In this document: positions 11,023 to 22,408 of the stretch, one piece after another
How the letters are laid out: each line of letters begins with the position of its first letter
How positions within the stretch are numbered: the stretch's first letter is position 1
Assembly: GCF_018812025.1 (NCBI RefSeq)
Contig: NC_063061.1
Location: forward strand, 82,501 to 146,500
From: Megalobrama amblycephala
Lineage: Eukaryota; Chordata; Actinopteri; Cypriniformes; Xenocyprididae
DNA length: 64,000 nt
Direction of reading: 5' to 3'
Translations under genes and position numbers: made by a program
The notes under the pieces: model-generated
What the model was told of the DNA's origin: nothing
What the model saw: only the letters and a program-made list of their open reading frames with translations
Database searches by the model: none

Positions 11023-11703
11023 AGTGCACTTTTTCTTTTTGGAATTTTCTGTGAACGCACTACTCGCACTATTTGTACTTAAAAACATCATAGAATAGTG
11101 CATAAGTACACGAATTGGGACGCACCTAAAATTTTAAATGGTTCACGTGACTTTGCCGCTCCGAACCACTGATTCAAAACAAAAGATTTGTAAAACTTCG
11201 AAGCTTCATGAAGCAGTGTTCTAAAATCGCCCATCACTAGATATTGTCGAATAAAGTCATTATTTTGTTATTTTTGGCGCAAAAAAAAGTATTCTTGTCA
11301 CTTTATAATATTAAGGTTGAACCACTGTAGTCACATGAACTGTTTTAAATATGTCTTTAGTAGCTTTCTGGGCATCTGAAAGTGTAAATTATCTTGCTGT
11401 CAATGGAGGCCTCACTGAGCCATTGGATTTTATCAAAAATATCTTAATTTGTGTTCCAAAGATGAACAAGGTCTTACGGGTGTGGAACGACATGAGGGTG
11501 AGTAATCAATGACAGAATTTTTGGGTGAACTAACCCTTTAACGTAATACGTTAATGTTGAAATTTTATGAATTAAATTTTTACATTTCATAATCATACTG
11601 CCTGTAAATGTTTAAATCTCTAATATCTAATGTTTCTATACAATTATATATAAAGAAATAAAAGTATAAATACTTTTTTTTTATACATTTCCATGTATAT
11701 TTA

Positions 11704-11781
11704 TGTATGTATGTATTTATTTATTTATTTATGTTTTCTTACATTTCTTATATTTATTTACATTTTATTTATTTATTTATT
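11704..11781. repeat. ATTT-rich microsatellite
   Basis: Interrupted tatttatt/tttattta tracts abut the right terminal repeat of the DIRS element and appear to have replaced its outer part. Confidence 0.6.
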
Positions 11782-11787
11782 GTTTTT

Positions 11788-11905
11788 GCAAAATGGGTGG
11801 GGCAACTGGCTATATAAGCGAGCATTTCGCCATAGGATTTCAGGTCAACCAACTGAAGTGACGACACTGAAGCCTGCAGCCCTGTGGCACAACATCTAAT
11901 GCAGT
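11788..11905 (-). repeat. DIRS right inverted terminal repeat (partial)
   Basis: The plus-strand sequence gcaaaatgggtggggcaact, then ctatataagcgagcatttcg, aligns with the minus strand at about 24440-24370 (ctatttaagcaagcattttg, then aaggatttcag and gacgacaac). It is therefore an inverted copy of the 5' promoter end. The outer part is missing. Confidence 0.7.
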
Positions 11906-11914
11906 ACTTGTTCC

Positions 11915-12000
11915 GTAGCTCAGGGAACCGAGGTTACGTTCATAACAGAGTACGTTCCCTTTCGATACTTCACTTGTACTGCGTATGGGGAACGAATTCA
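11915..12000 (-). repeat. DIRS internal complementary region
   Basis: The plus strand reads ccctttcgatacttcacttg, then tactgcgtatggggaac. The minus strand at the far end (24600-24560) reads ccctttcgatacttcatact, then gcgtatggggaaac. A DIRS internal complementary region matches the outer terminal-repeat ends in this way and is thought to template circle formation. Confidence 0.7.
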
Positions 12001-12168
12001 ACCGCGCCATGCCATGGGAGGGAACGACTGAATCTATCTTGGACACCAGAGGGGTCCAGAGGATAAGTGAGGAGGCCGAAGTCGTCAAACCCTTTATGTT
12101 ACACTTGCTAAAAGGGAGCTAGCTCCCCAAGAGTGGTATGATGACGGAGCTCGACAGAGGCCATTGTA

Positions 12169-12649
12169 TCATACTGAGAGGACCTGAGCATGCAAGGTCA
12201 GACTGTCCAGGTTATAAAATCTAACAAAAGTGGATGGCGAGGACCAGCCGGCCGCCTCACAGATGTCTTTGATAGAGACACCACTAGACCAGGCCCACAA
12301 GGAGGCCATGCCTCTAGTGGAGTGGGCTCTTACTCCTATGGGGCAATCAAGGCCCATAGATGAGTAGCATATAGCAATAGCATTGACTATCCAACGCGAG
12401 AGCCATTGCTTTGAGACCGGAAGCCCTTTGATGTGGCCGCCAAAGCAGACGAAGAGCTGGTCAGACTGCTGAAATGGCTGTGACCACTTAATGTAGGTCC
12501 TCAATGCCCTAACTGGGCAGAGTAAATCCAGCTCTCGCTCATCCGACGAGGGAGGCAGCGCTGAGAGGGAAATGACCTGTGCTCTGAACGGGGTAGAGAG
12601 CACCTTAGGGACGTAGCCATATCTGGGCTTTAAAATGACCTTCAAGTCA
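12169..12649 (-). pseudogene. DIRS tyrosine recombinase, catalytic part
   Basis: The frame ending at 12169 codes VILKPRYGYVPKVLSTPFRA, LDLLCPVRALRTYI, then RAHSTRGMASLWAWSSGV, DICEAAGWSSPSTF and VRFYNLD. These are the H-x-x-R, W and catalytic Tyr boxes of tyrosine recombinases in the DIRS form. The frame is cut upstream by the MITE at 12650; the N-terminal half continues at 13074-13489. This enzyme would have inserted the DNA circle without target duplication. Confidence 0.85.
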
Positions 12650-13073
12650 TAATGCTGCGTTCACACCGAACGCGTCTGGGGCGTCAAATTCGCGCCAGAC
12701 GCGTCTAGTTGGACGCTTGAACATTTTTAAGTCAGACGCTTCAGACGCGCGTAAAATTCGGTGGTCTCCACCACGGATCACATCATAAACACGTTACTAC
12801 CAAAGCAGAGTCCCTGATTGGTTAACGCGCCGCGAATTTACGCCAAAGTTCAGATTTTTCAACTCGGGCGTTTGGGCGTCAGACGCTCAATTCGCGCGTC
12901 AGCCGCGTGAACGCTCAATTCGCGCCGCGCTATTCGCGCGACAACGGCCGATTCGCGCCGCGCTAGATGCTTGATTTGCGCCGCAGGACACCTAGACGCG
13001 CGTTTACATTGACTTAACATGTAAATCAGACGCCTCAGACGCCCCAGACGCGTTCGGTGTGAACGCAGCATTA
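12650..13073. mobile_element. Harbinger-like MITE inserted in the recombinase
   Basis: Near-perfect terminal inverted repeats: TGCTGCGTTCACACCGAACG (left) and CGTTCGGTGTGAACGCAGCA (right), extending through acgcgtctggggcgtc. The flanks are TAA (left) and TTA (right), a 3-bp TWA duplication with one change, typical of PIF/Harbinger. Removing it rejoins the DIRS reading frame through a GPNDLK-like junction. The GC- and CpG-rich interior with repeated gacgcg contrasts with the neighbours. Confidence 0.8.
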
Positions 13074-13489
13074 GGCCCAAACTCAAGGCATGCAGGACTC
13101 ATGGAGAGGGCCTACAGGTCACCTACACACTTGACCGATGCTAGAGAAAGTAGCAGAGCGGTTTAAGCATCAGGAGCCAAATGTCAGTTGACCGCAGCGG
13201 CTCAAAGGGAAGGGAGGTCCCAAGTGGGAACAGTAAGAGGACGTGGGGGGGTTTAACCGCCTAGAACCTCTTAGGAAATGCACAATGAGGCTTGACCCAC
13301 TGATTGACCAGCAATAGGAGCGTGGAACGCTGCTATGGCTGCTACGTAGGTCTTGAGTGTGGCCTTGAGAAAGTCACACTCAACAGGGTCTACGTTTCGC
13401 GCTGTACGCCAGTCGACGAAGACCAACCATTTCTGGGTGTAGAGGCATCTGGTAGACAGGGCTCTTGCCTGAGAAATGGTATTTAGCAC
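13074..13489 (-). pseudogene. DIRS tyrosine recombinase, N-terminal part
   Basis: The minus frame from 13489 reads ALSTRCLYTQKWLVFVDW, then LKTYVAAIAAFHAPIAGQSV. This is the N-terminal core-binding domain of DIRS recombinases. Stops lie between here and the MITE. It is separated from the catalytic part only by the MITE. Confidence 0.75.
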
Positions 13490-13724
13490 GTCCCCTGGGA
13501 GGTTTAAAAGGCTCCCATCAAGGGATCATAGGTGCAGAGCCCAGATTTCTGCCAGATTGTCTTGTTCGCCTAAGAGAGGAGGTCCCGTCTCATGGGGATC
13601 GGCTATGGGGCTTTCGTTCAGGAAAGCCTGAACAGCTCCGAGGACCACGTTTGGTTCCTCCAGAGTGGGGCCACCAGGAGGACTCTGTGATTGTCTTCCC
13701 AGATTCATCTGATGACCTGAGGGA

Positions 13725-14061
13725 TCAGAGCGATTGGGGAAAAAGCATAAAGGAGGCTGGGCCAGTCGTGGGCCAGTCGTGGGCCAGCAAATCTATGTCC
13801 TTTGAAAAGAAGATTGGGCAGTGAGAGTTGTCTTCTGAGGCAAAGAGGTCGACCTCTGCCCTCCCGAAGATCTCCCAGAGTCTGAGAATCATCTGGGGAT
13901 GGAGCATCCACTTGTCTGAGGGGACATTGCTTCGAGATAGCATGTCTGCTCCCCGATTCAGTCTGCCCGGTATGTGCAATGCTCTTGGCGATTGCAGCCT
14001 GGGTAATGCTCATTCCAGGAGCTGCTTTGCCAGTGCACAGAGGTGACTGGAGAAAGACCAA
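13725..14061 (-). pseudogene. DIRS RNase H region
   Basis: The minus frame reads HIPGRLNRGADMLSRS, then WEIFGRAEVDLFASEDNSHC and PIFFSKD. The HIPG...N...AD.LSR block ends the RNase H domain in DIRS and Gypsy polyproteins, and VDLFAS...N is the following conserved block. Overlapping frames show it is frameshifted. Confidence 0.75.
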
Positions 14062-14502
14062 CCTGGTGATTTATGTAGGACACATTGTCATGCTGTCCAA
14101 CCAGACCAAGATGTGGCATCCCGTCAGGACTGTCTGAAAAGAGTGAAGGGCTCGACTCACTGCTAGCATTTATAGACAGTTGATGTGTAGATGGCTTTTG
14201 TTGCTCGACCACAAGCCAAAGGCCGGTCTGCCCTTGCACAGAGCGCCCCAACCCCAGTTGGACGCATCTGTCAAGACCACCGTCCTTCTGGAAACCGCCT
14301 CCAAGGGAACCCCACAGCTGAACCACAGAGGGCTCTTCCAGGGTTTCAGGGCTGCTATACAAGCCTGATTTACCCTGACAGAAAAGCAGCCATGCCACCA
14401 AGTGTGAGGTGAGACCCAAAAGTTTAGCCAGTATTGCAGAGGCCGTATTCACAGGAGACTGAGCTGCAAAACCAGGGAGGCAGAAGCCATCAAGCAGCCA
14501 CT

Positions 14503-15010
14503 CTAACATCCTCTGGAAAAAAACTTCAGAGGCAGATGGGTTTTGATCTTGATTGAAGCAGTGAGCTGCTGAATGGCCAGAGCGAGCTCTGGAAAGACTG
14601 CAGCCCTCATATGGGCTAAGTCAAGGACTGCACCCAGGAACGATATACGTTGGCTTGGGAGCAGTGAGCTCTTAGCGAAATTGACCCTGAGTCCTAGGCA
14701 CTCCAAGTGGCTGAGGAGCACGGATCTGTGATGCTCTACCTCAGTCCGCGACTGGGCCAATATGGGCCAGTCTTCGAGGTAATTCAAGACATGGATTCCC
14801 ATCTGTCTCAGAAGGGGAGGCGCCACGTCCATGCACTTCATAAAAGTGCAAGGAGCTAGGGACAGCCCGAAGGACTGTATATTAGTAAGCCACTCCCTCG
14901 AATGCGAATCTCAAGAATCGTCTGTGATGGGGGGCTATCTGGATTTGAAAATACACGTCTTTCAGGTCCAGTGAGAAGAACCAGTCCCTGAACTTACATC
15001 TCATGAGGGA
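14503..15010 (-). pseudogene. DIRS reverse transcriptase remnant
   Basis: The minus strand reads LNYLEDWPILAQSRTEVEHH, then LGLRVNFAKSSLLPSQRISF and LGAVLD. YLED stands in the catalytic Y-x-D-D place with Glu for Asp. Upstream, in other frames to about 15010, SLDLKDVYFQIQIAPHHRRF and LRFAFEG give RT motif A with its Asp. At least one frameshift separates motif A from the YLED segment. Confidence 0.8.
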
Positions 15011-16303
15011 GTGGTTCAGCCAGTGAACCAGCAAGCGACACGTTGAGAACTTCAGCCAACACAGCAGAAATGTGCCCTTTCAGACTGAATATGTATCATG
15101 ACCAGTACCACCTGAGTCAAGGAAGAGCATCATGCCATATTCAGCTGAGCGGTGTCAGAAGAGAGACTGCTCTCCCTCAATGAACGCAGCTTGCGGGGCG
15201 GGACCAGCAAGCGAAACACACAGAGGTCCAGCACAAGGCTTGGCATTTTTTTTTTTTAAAAACACCAGAAAAATATGCTCTTATGTCCTCATTGTGATAA
15301 CACTCATTTTCAATGAACGCGGCTATGTGTGGTGAAACCAGCAAGCGATAGGGTGACCAGATGAGATTGGCTGAAATTCAGGACGGGGGGGGGGTTCTAT
15401 GATATTAGACTTCGTAGCCTATAATAAAAGATAATGAATTTCAAACCTGAACCAAACATATTTTTATTCAAAGATCAACAGTCTGTCATTAGTCTTTAGT
15501 CTGCCACAAAAAAAAACAACATTAAAATCATGAACTCAAATGTTATTGTGAAAAGAAAAAAAACAATGACTGTTGTAACAGTGCATAAATCAGACTTTTC
15601 TGTATAGCCTAACACTAATAAGCTTAAACGAAAATAATTGTGAAGTATTTTTTTGTACACAGTGCTGCGAACAATCAATCAATCCGTGTACGCGTGCATC
15701 ACTGTCCTCCTCGCGGCTGCAGCAACTTGCACTCTCTTCATCAAGGCTTAAAACAAAAAGGGCATGCATATCTAAATTCGTGCCTAGCCGCCTACAGTAT
15801 TTTTTTAGAACTTAGAAAAAAGATGCTGCAGCCAATGAGCAGCCGGCGGGGGCTGGTTGCAGGATGACTCAACCTCCGCAGATAGTTTTTAATTTTTTTC
15901 AGACAATAACTTTACTTTAGTATAATTTTTGGGACAATTAGGACCAGATTCGAGATTCGGGACAGCAGTTTAGATTTCGGGACGTCTGGTCACCCTAGCA
16001 AGCGACACGCTGAGAAACTCAGCAAACACAACAGAAATATGCTTCTTCGGAATGAACATACATCATGAGTCCCACCTGGGTCAGAGGAGAGCATCATGTC
16101 ATATTCGGCTTAGCGGTGTCAAAAGTGAGATCGCTCTTCCTCAATGAATGCGGCTTGCAGGGAGGAGCCGGAAAGTAACGTGTACAGAGATCCAGCATAA
16201 TAAAAAGAGAGCATATGTAAAGTACCGCCGAGCATAATTGAGCATTGAGCTCGCTTTTCAGTGAGCGCATATGCCCTCATGAACGCGGCTTGCAGGGGCG
16301 GGG
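15011..16303 (-). repeat. DIRS gag-position tandem repeats (left block)
   Basis: Degenerate direct repeats share aatgaacgcggcttgcaggg, a gggaccagcaagcgacac-like block and ctcagcaaacacagcagaaa, with units about 150-230 bp long. The series continues at 23332 on the other side of the Ginger element. No gag ORF survives. The hAT MITE at 15349-15997 lies in it. Confidence 0.65.
15349..15997. mobile_element. hAT MITE with 8-bp target duplication
   Basis: The termini TAGGGTGACCAGA and TCTGGTCACCCTA are inverted. GCAAGCGA lies directly before 15349 and again at 15998-16005, an exact 8-bp duplication, diagnostic of hAT. The interior is non-coding; an internal poly-G run starts near 15386. It inserted in a DIRS repeat unit whose other copies confirm the empty site. 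Confidence 0.9.
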
Positions 16304-16307
16304 CCGG

Positions 16308-16590
16308 TGTTGCAGTCGATTCTGTTCCCTTTGGAATGTGTGTTCCCCCTGCGGACTGCGCATGCGCCATGAAACACCGCTGGATGGACGGAAAGCGAAG
16401 GAGGACAAAAATATTGGCGCTACGTTTAAATGTCTTGCACTGTAGCATAATAAAATGATTCAGTCCAGTTTTATTTCTGTGAATTAAATTAATCTTGGAC
16501 TTGTTCATAGTTTATGTATTATGCCTGAATTTATAAAGTTGAATTGTGCCAACACAAATTAGCTTATGTTCAAACTTTATGCCTCATATT
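16308..16590 (+). repeat. Ginger left terminal inverted repeat
   Basis: The block pairs with 23040-23327. It includes cgcatgcgccatgaaacacc, the gcgctacgtttaaatgtctt block and tttataaagttgaattgtgc. Only a few bases differ between arms, which suggests a fairly recent insertion. Confidence 0.85.
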
Positions 16591-17099
16591 ACTGCATTTT
16601 TATTTTTTAGCATTATTATTATAGCAAAAATACAGAGATGACATGTTTATGATATACAACAACAGTATACAAAATGTATTAACAATGTTCACTGTTTCCA
16701 AAGTAGCCTACACATGATAAAATTTGAGTTCCTCAAATTATTGTCACAAGGGAAACAGATACTATGTTATATTTTGTTCCTTATATAAAATAAAAATGAA
16801 TAAATATATATGGATACAATTATATGTTGTCATTATTGCCTTCTTTAATATTTTTCACATGCAAGATGCAAGGGTGCAATATAACATTCTTAACAAAATT
16901 AATGTGTAATTTCAAAGGGCACTAATGAAATCAATCAATCAATCAGTCAATCAGTCAATTAGGTTAATAAAGGGTGTTATAAATTGGGAAGATAACGATG
17001 GCACATTGTCACCAGAATTTCTATTCTTACTGACACCTTTCAACAATGGATCCGAAAATGTTTGAAGAGATAATGAGTTATAAAACTCAGGGCTCATAC

Positions 17100-17107
17100 C
17101 CAATTGG

Positions 17108-17149
<42 letters not shown>
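17100..17149 (+). repeat. Long A-run within first Ginger exon
   Basis: About 39 A's follow cccaattggtat and precede ggaggcgaaata. It adds a poly-Lys stretch in frame between SYPIGI and EAKYIIRRR. It is either slippage growth or an assembly artefact. Confidence 0.7.
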
Positions 17150-17151
<2 letters not shown>

Positions 17152-17421
17152 AGGCGAAATATATAATTCGCAGACGTTGCTCCAAGTTCCAAGTTGATGG
17201 TAAGAAATTTAACACACATTTCATTCAAAATTATTATTTAGACTGTGGAGATAACTTTACATAACTCCAGACAGGAGTGAGTTATAGTGATACACCAAGA
17301 AAAAGAACTATATGAACTAGTCAGTGAATTATGATTGACTTACCAGCAACTATAACATTAAAAATAACCTGTTGTCCAATTTCAGTTTAAATTTCACTGG
17401 GCCTTCAGAACATTCTTGCAG

Positions 17422-17825
17422 GTTATTTAGATTCTACTAATAAAGCTATTTCAATAGATGGCAAACTTTACCACATCTCCACTAGAAATGGTATGGTTTT
17501 GAGAAGAAAAGTGGTTGTTGGACAAAAGGAGGCCAACCAAGTATTCTCAGAGTTTCATGCCAGCTCCTACGGAGCCCACTGTGGAACGGAAAAAACAAAG
17601 ATTGCCATTTCAGCTAGGTTCTACTGGCCTGGAATGGGAGTGGACATTGACAAATGGGTAAACATTAAATCATTCTTCTTGAACATTGCTGTGAAACATT
17701 CAAATGGATTGTTTTTGAATGTATTACTCATGTGATTATTTCTGAACATCAGGTTTTGCAGTGTGCCCAGTGTCAATATAGCAGACTGTCCATCAAGCAG
17801 GAGCCCAAGTACATCCCAATATGTG
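17422..17825 (+). pseudogene. Ginger integrase zinc-binding (HHCC) domain
   Basis: Two exons. The first reads GYLDSTNKAISIDGKLYHIS, then FHASSYGAHCGTEKTKIAIS and ARFYWPGMGVDIDKW. The second starts VLQCAQCQYSRLSI. H-x-n-H (FHASSYGAHC) and C-x2-C (CAQC) complete an HHCC integrase zinc-binding domain, with the FYWPGM signature shared with Gypsy integrases. The intron at 17658-17752 splits it between W and V. Confidence 0.85.
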
Positions 17826-17915
17826 TATGAATGCTTGTCCACAAATGTGCATGAGTTTTGAGATGGGTAATTCATGAGTTCACAGAATTGTATGTATTTG
17901 TTGTGCTATTTTAAG

Positions 17916-18374
17916 GTGGACAAGCCTCTGGAATTACTGGGCATGGATTTAGTGGGGAAAGTCTCGAGGACCAACCAGGGAAATGAGTACATTTGTGTCC
18001 TCGTTGACCATTACACCAAATGGTCCAAGGCCTATGCAATTCCTAATAAATCTGCAGCAGTTGTCTCGCGCTGCATTATTAACTTTTTCTACAGGTTTGG
18101 GGCACCAAAGAGGATACTCACTGACCAAGGCACTGAGTTTGTGAACCAGGTTTGTAGTTTGAATGAATCAAATACAGTATGCGTGAGACTTCATGTGAGC
18201 AAAGGATTTGTTGGATTCTGCAACATTTCATTCTTTGTAGATTCATTTTAATGTGTTTTGCAAACAGATCAATGAGGAACTCTGTGCATTCCTCAATGTG
18301 GAGAGAAGCCTCTGTGCACCGTACCATCCACAGACGAACGGGCTTGTGGAGAAACTTAATGGAACCATTCAGAG
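17916..18374 (+). pseudogene. Ginger integrase catalytic core (DDE)
   Basis: Exons 17916-18149 and 18268-18374. LLGMDLVG gives the first Asp, LTDQGTEFVNQ the second, and YHPQTNGLVEKLNGTIQR the Glu, 35 residues after the second Asp as in D-D-35-E integrases. VLVDHYTKWSKAYAI is the usual beta-strand region. The triad is intact, so loss of function comes from downstream breaks. It would cut and join the element's ends. Confidence 0.88.
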
Positions 18375-18750
18375 GTGAACCATTTATAGGTTGCTTTTGG
18401 GAGTGCAATATTCAAAGAAATATTGGTGTTTGTAATGGGTTACTCATAACTTTCAACATTGATTATGACTCTAGAGCCTTGTGCAAGCTTGTGGATACGA
18501 TACCTGAAAAATGGGATGAGTACCTAGATGCAGTAATGTTTGGTCTTAGAACCAAGACGCAACTGACTACTAGGTACTCCCCATTTTTCTTAATGTTTGG
18601 CATGGAGGCCCGATATCCTTGTGAGGTTCCAGAGACGTATGAGGTATGCTATCCTTTACATTGTTTCATATAAATATCATGTATCATTTAAGTTAATAAT
18701 TTTAATCTTTAATGTTTCTGAAAAGGTCAACAGCACTGTGGAATCTGTCT

Positions 18751-20500
18751 TTTAAAAAGACTTGAAAACTATATTGGCATTAGTGGAATTGCTTTGGCAT
18801 GGTTCAAATCTTACTTATCTGACCGTTATCAGTCTGTAGTAGTTAATGAAGAGATGTCGTATCGATCACAAGTTCAATATGGAGTACCACAAGGCTCAGT
18901 ACTAGGACAGTTGCTTTTCACTCTGTACATGCTGCCCTTAGGAGAGATAATTAGGAAGCATGGTGTTAGTTTTCACTGCTACGCTGACGATACTCAGCTC
19001 TATATTTCCTCGCGCCCTGGCGAAACCTACAAATTCACAAAACTAACAGAATGCATAGCTGACATTAAAAACTGGATGACAAGAAATTTCTTATTATTAA
19101 ATTCAGAAAAAACTGATATCCTAATCTTTGGACCAAAAACTTCCTCACGAAAAAACCTTGAATACTCTCTAACACTTGACGGGTGCTCCATTAAATCTTC
19201 GTCCTCAGTTAGGAACCTGGGTGTGCTCTTTGATACCAATCTTTCATTTGAAAGTCATGTTTCTAGTATCTGTAAAACCGCCTTCTTCCATCTAAAAAAT
19301 ATATCTAAATTACGACATATGCTCTCAATGACAAATGCGGAACAGTTGGTTCATGCATTCATGACCTCAAGACTAGATTACTGTAACGCTCTACTGGGTG
19401 GTTGTTCTGCTCGGCTTTTAAACAGACTACAGTTGGTCCAAAATGCGGCAGCTAGAGTTCTTACTAGAACCAGAAAGTATGACCATATTAGCCCAGTTCT
19501 GTCAACATTACATTGGCTCCCTATTAAACATCGTATAGACTTTAAAATCTTGCTACTTACTTATAAAGCTCTAAATGGTTTAGCTCCCCAATATCTAAGC
19601 GAGCTCTTGGTGCATTATAGTCCTTCACGTCTATTGCGATCTCAGAATTCAGGCCAGTTGATAATACCCAGAATATCAAAATCAACTGAAGGCGGCAGAT
19701 CCTTTTCCTATTTAGCACCTAAACTCTGGAACAATCTTCCTAGCATTGTTCGGGAAGCAGACACACTCTGTCAGTTTAAATCTAGACTAAAAACACATCT
19801 CTTTGCTCTTGCATACACATAACACATTATCAATACATTAACATTTTTCAAATCTGTTAAAGGATTGTTACGCTGCAATAATTAGGTCGGCCGGAACCGA
19901 GAACATTTCCTATAACACTAGATATACCTGTACATCAGAATAAGAATGGCATCTACGCTAATATCTGTCTCTCTGCTTATCCTGAGGTTTTCCGGGTGCT
20001 GGATCCAGGCCGTATCCAGATCAGATGGAGAACCTGTGTCTGGACCTGACTACAACGTAGCCCAGGAGACAATGGGCCTACAGATCCAGTTCTGGCTGCA
20101 TCTATAATTCAGATTTTTAAATCTCCGTATCCGCTTACATATATTTATATATAATCTATTTTTAATCTCTATAATAAAAATGTATAATTCAGATTTTGAT
20201 CTCCATATCCATTTACATATATTATATACATCTTCCAAGGGGTTTTTTCCCTCCTAGGACTTTTTTCCCAGTGCTAGCACGCTGGGTTTTTCTCCTAGGG
20301 GGTTTTTTCCACCCCTGGGAGTCAGCCGACATTGGCTTAATGTAGCACCATCTTGTATATGTTACATATTACCACGCTTGCTTGTACAGCTTATTTTTAA
20401 CCATTTCTCTTTTTTCTGTGCTCCTAATATGTAAAGCTGCTTTGAAACAATTACAAATTGTAAAAAGCACTATATAAATAAATTTGACTTGACTTGACTT
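18751..20500 (+). mobile_element. 5'-truncated L2-type LINE inserted in Ginger exon 7
   Basis: It begins inside the RT domain ([12 protein letters not shown]) and ends with gctttgaaacaattacaaat, then tatataaataaatttgactt, and a TTGACTT tail at about 20500. Both flanks are Ginger coding sequence (VNSTVESV before, AEDTISN after). No clear target duplication is seen. Orientation matches the host gene. Confidence 0.85.
18794..19822 (+). pseudogene. L2 LINE ORF2 C-terminal half (reverse transcriptase)
   Basis: 342 codons open from a Met inside the RT domain. [18 protein letters not shown] gives RT motif B, and [13 protein letters not shown] the catalytic Y-A-D-D motif. After the thumb comes the conserved tail: [51 protein letters not shown] and [14 protein letters not shown]. 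The endonuclease and the first half of RT are absent through 5' truncation, so it is not a working enzyme although this part is undamaged. Confidence 0.9.
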
Positions 20501-20553
20501 AGCAGAGGACACTATATCAAATGCCATTTCTATGAAGGAGAAAATGGACAGCA

Positions 20554-20559
<6 letters not shown>

Positions 20560-20588
<29 letters not shown>
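20560..20588 (+). repeat. A-run in Ginger exon 7
   Basis: About 28 A's code poly-Lys in frame between DSIV and VKTKQDRT. It also reads as poly-T/Phe on the other strand, giving spurious minus ORFs. Confidence 0.75.
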
Positions 20589-20593
<5 letters not shown>

Positions 20594-21226
20594 AACGAAA
20601 CAGGACAGGACACAGAAGGTGGCAAATCGGGCTCCATTTTTTGTAGGCCAGAAGGTCCTGCGAAAAAACATAAGGGCCCAGCAGAGGAAAGGGGGCAAGC
20701 TTGAACGCAGCTGGTTGGGACCTTATGAAATTGTCCACTTACAAGAAAAAAGTGCAGATTTAAGGGATGAAATGGGGAATTTTTTTCCCAAAATCAACAC
20801 TGACCATCTCAAACAATTCAAAGAAGACACACCCCGGATACCCCATAGAATAACTCAAGAACCACAATGTAAAAGACCACATAAAGAAATTGGACCATGC
20901 CCTTCTGTCACACCTGTTGATCTCACCATCACTACGTCACATGAAAAGCCCCCACCATCACCTCCATCCTCACCAATTGACTTGTCTATTGGACCAAAGC
21001 ATTCACCAGCTACCAGATCCTCTCCCCTCTCTTCAATGAAAATGCCTCCTTACTCTCCTGTGTCCCACACCACTACAATGGTGACAGAAGTACCGACTCA
21101 TACCACAGATGCAGCGCATAGCTGTAAGTGTTGATGTAAAGTCAGATCTTATAACAGATTAATATTGGTCTGAATCCATATTTGTGTGGCAATTAGTGCA
21201 ATGCTGTTTTTGGTCATCCTCTGTAG

Positions 21227-22147
21227 ATATCAAAAGTGCCTGGGATGGAAACGACAGTTATGTACTGCTGTCCAGAGTGGGACCCTACAAATTATTTTTC
21301 AAAGATCTGCAGATTGGCCCTGGGAAGGAGTTGGAGAGTGAGGTACTCATTTAATTGATTTTTGAAAAATAAGACTTCCAACAGCTTTATTAATAATCTG
21401 TATTTATAATGCTGTTATATTTGTCAAGGTTATAAATGCATACCTGTCACTGAAGGTGAGGCAGCACAATATCACCTCTCCGGGCAAAGCATACCACATG
21501 GACACATTTGCCATGACAGACATGTGGAAGGGAAAACATGAGAAGCTCAAGGTGTCCTGCAAATTTTAATGCTGTTATTTTGTATTTTATTACTTGTGCC
21601 TATTTTGTTCTGGCTGTATGTAAATTTGTGGTGTTGGTACATACTCAAGGTTTTCATTAGCAAGGTATAGATCATAATTTTTATATATAAATTTGTTTTT
21701 CTTCCCCAGTTGGACCCAGCAAACTATGAGCTAATAGTGGGCGTTGTAAATGAGCGCAACCACTGGTTCCTGGTTGCAAGTATTTGTGGTAGGCCTATAG
21801 AACATTTAACATTGGCTTAATGTTGATTTGCTCTAAAATCGTGTTGTCTGGATATTTTTCCACACAACCTAGGCCATTTACCCATCCGAACAAAAAAAAA
21901 AACATTCTACTTGACTCACTTGGAGAGTCACGCATCAAGAAGAAAAAGTGTTTGGAGGCAACAAGGTATTTTTCATGCAACACAATCAGATGTAGTGTTA
22001 TTGTGAAACATGTATGCTTGAAAGAAAACTCTTGTTTGTAGAGCCCTGATGATGGCAAAAGGTGTCTCAGTTTCACACTGGGTTTGTGAAAGCCTGCCTC
22101 ACCCACTTCAGAGGGACACTATTTCATGTGGCGTGTTTGCTTTGAAG
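21227..22147 (+). pseudogene. Ulp1-like (C48) cysteine protease domain in Ginger
   Basis: Exons give WDGNDSYVLLSRVGPYKLFF, MDTFAMTDMWKGKHEKLK, then NYELIVGVVNERNHWFLVAS (catalytic His in NHWFLVAS), NILLDSLGESRIKKKK (Asp in LLDSLG), and PLQRDTISCGVFALK (Gln and catalytic Cys in Q-x-D-x-x-S-C-G). The His-Asp-Gln-Cys order is that of adenain/Ulp1 SUMO-protease-like enzymes. Frame is lost between His and Asp at an 11-A run (21892-21902). Its job in transposition is unknown; cutting a polyprotein or removing SUMO are options. Confidence 0.82.
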
Positions 22148-22408
22148 GTGTAATAGCATTATATAAAAATATTAAATGTCCATTGAAATGGTACAATACT
22201 TTAAAGTTAATTTGTCTTATTACTTCAGTTTGCAGAACACATTCTGCAAAATTCTACAATAAACTTCTCCAGTGAGCCACAAGACATAACACGGTTCAGA
22301 ATGGAGATTGCTTTAACACTGCTACACCAATCTGGTATGGCTTTAAACTTATGAATACCATTGATGTGCTTTTTGGTGTTCACCTTCACTAGTGTTGTAC
22401 CTCCATAG

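Larger units (their letters stand above)
9414..11541. mobile_element. TTAA-flanked MITE, split by a second element
   Basis: The left terminus TTAAAGGGTTAGTTCACC and the right terminus GGGTGAACTAACCCTTTAA form inverted ends. The arms 9414-9740 and 11210-11541 are long, well-conserved inverted repeats (for example acagatcatgtgactacagt on the left against its complement at about 11320). Without the insert at 9792-11022 it would be about 900 bp and nearly palindromic. It is non-coding. Confidence 0.8.
18475..21123 (+). pseudogene. Ginger integrase C-terminal region (split by L2)
   Basis: 18475-18643 reads KLVDTIPEKWDEYLDAVMFG, then TTRYSPFFLMFGMEARYP, the conserved end of the core. After the L2 insert, 20501-21123 gives AEDTISNAISMKEKMDSIV, a poly-Lys run, then FFVGQKVLRKNIRAQQ, KLERSWLGPYEIVHLQEK and INTDHLKQF, a GPY/F-type module. 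A Pro/Ser-rich linker (about 60 residues) follows, up to the donor at 21124. Confidence 0.82.

Noticed and set aside
20369..20738. Minus-strand Phe-rich ORFs
   Set aside because: Caused by the A-run at 20560-20588 read in antisense across Ginger coding sequence.
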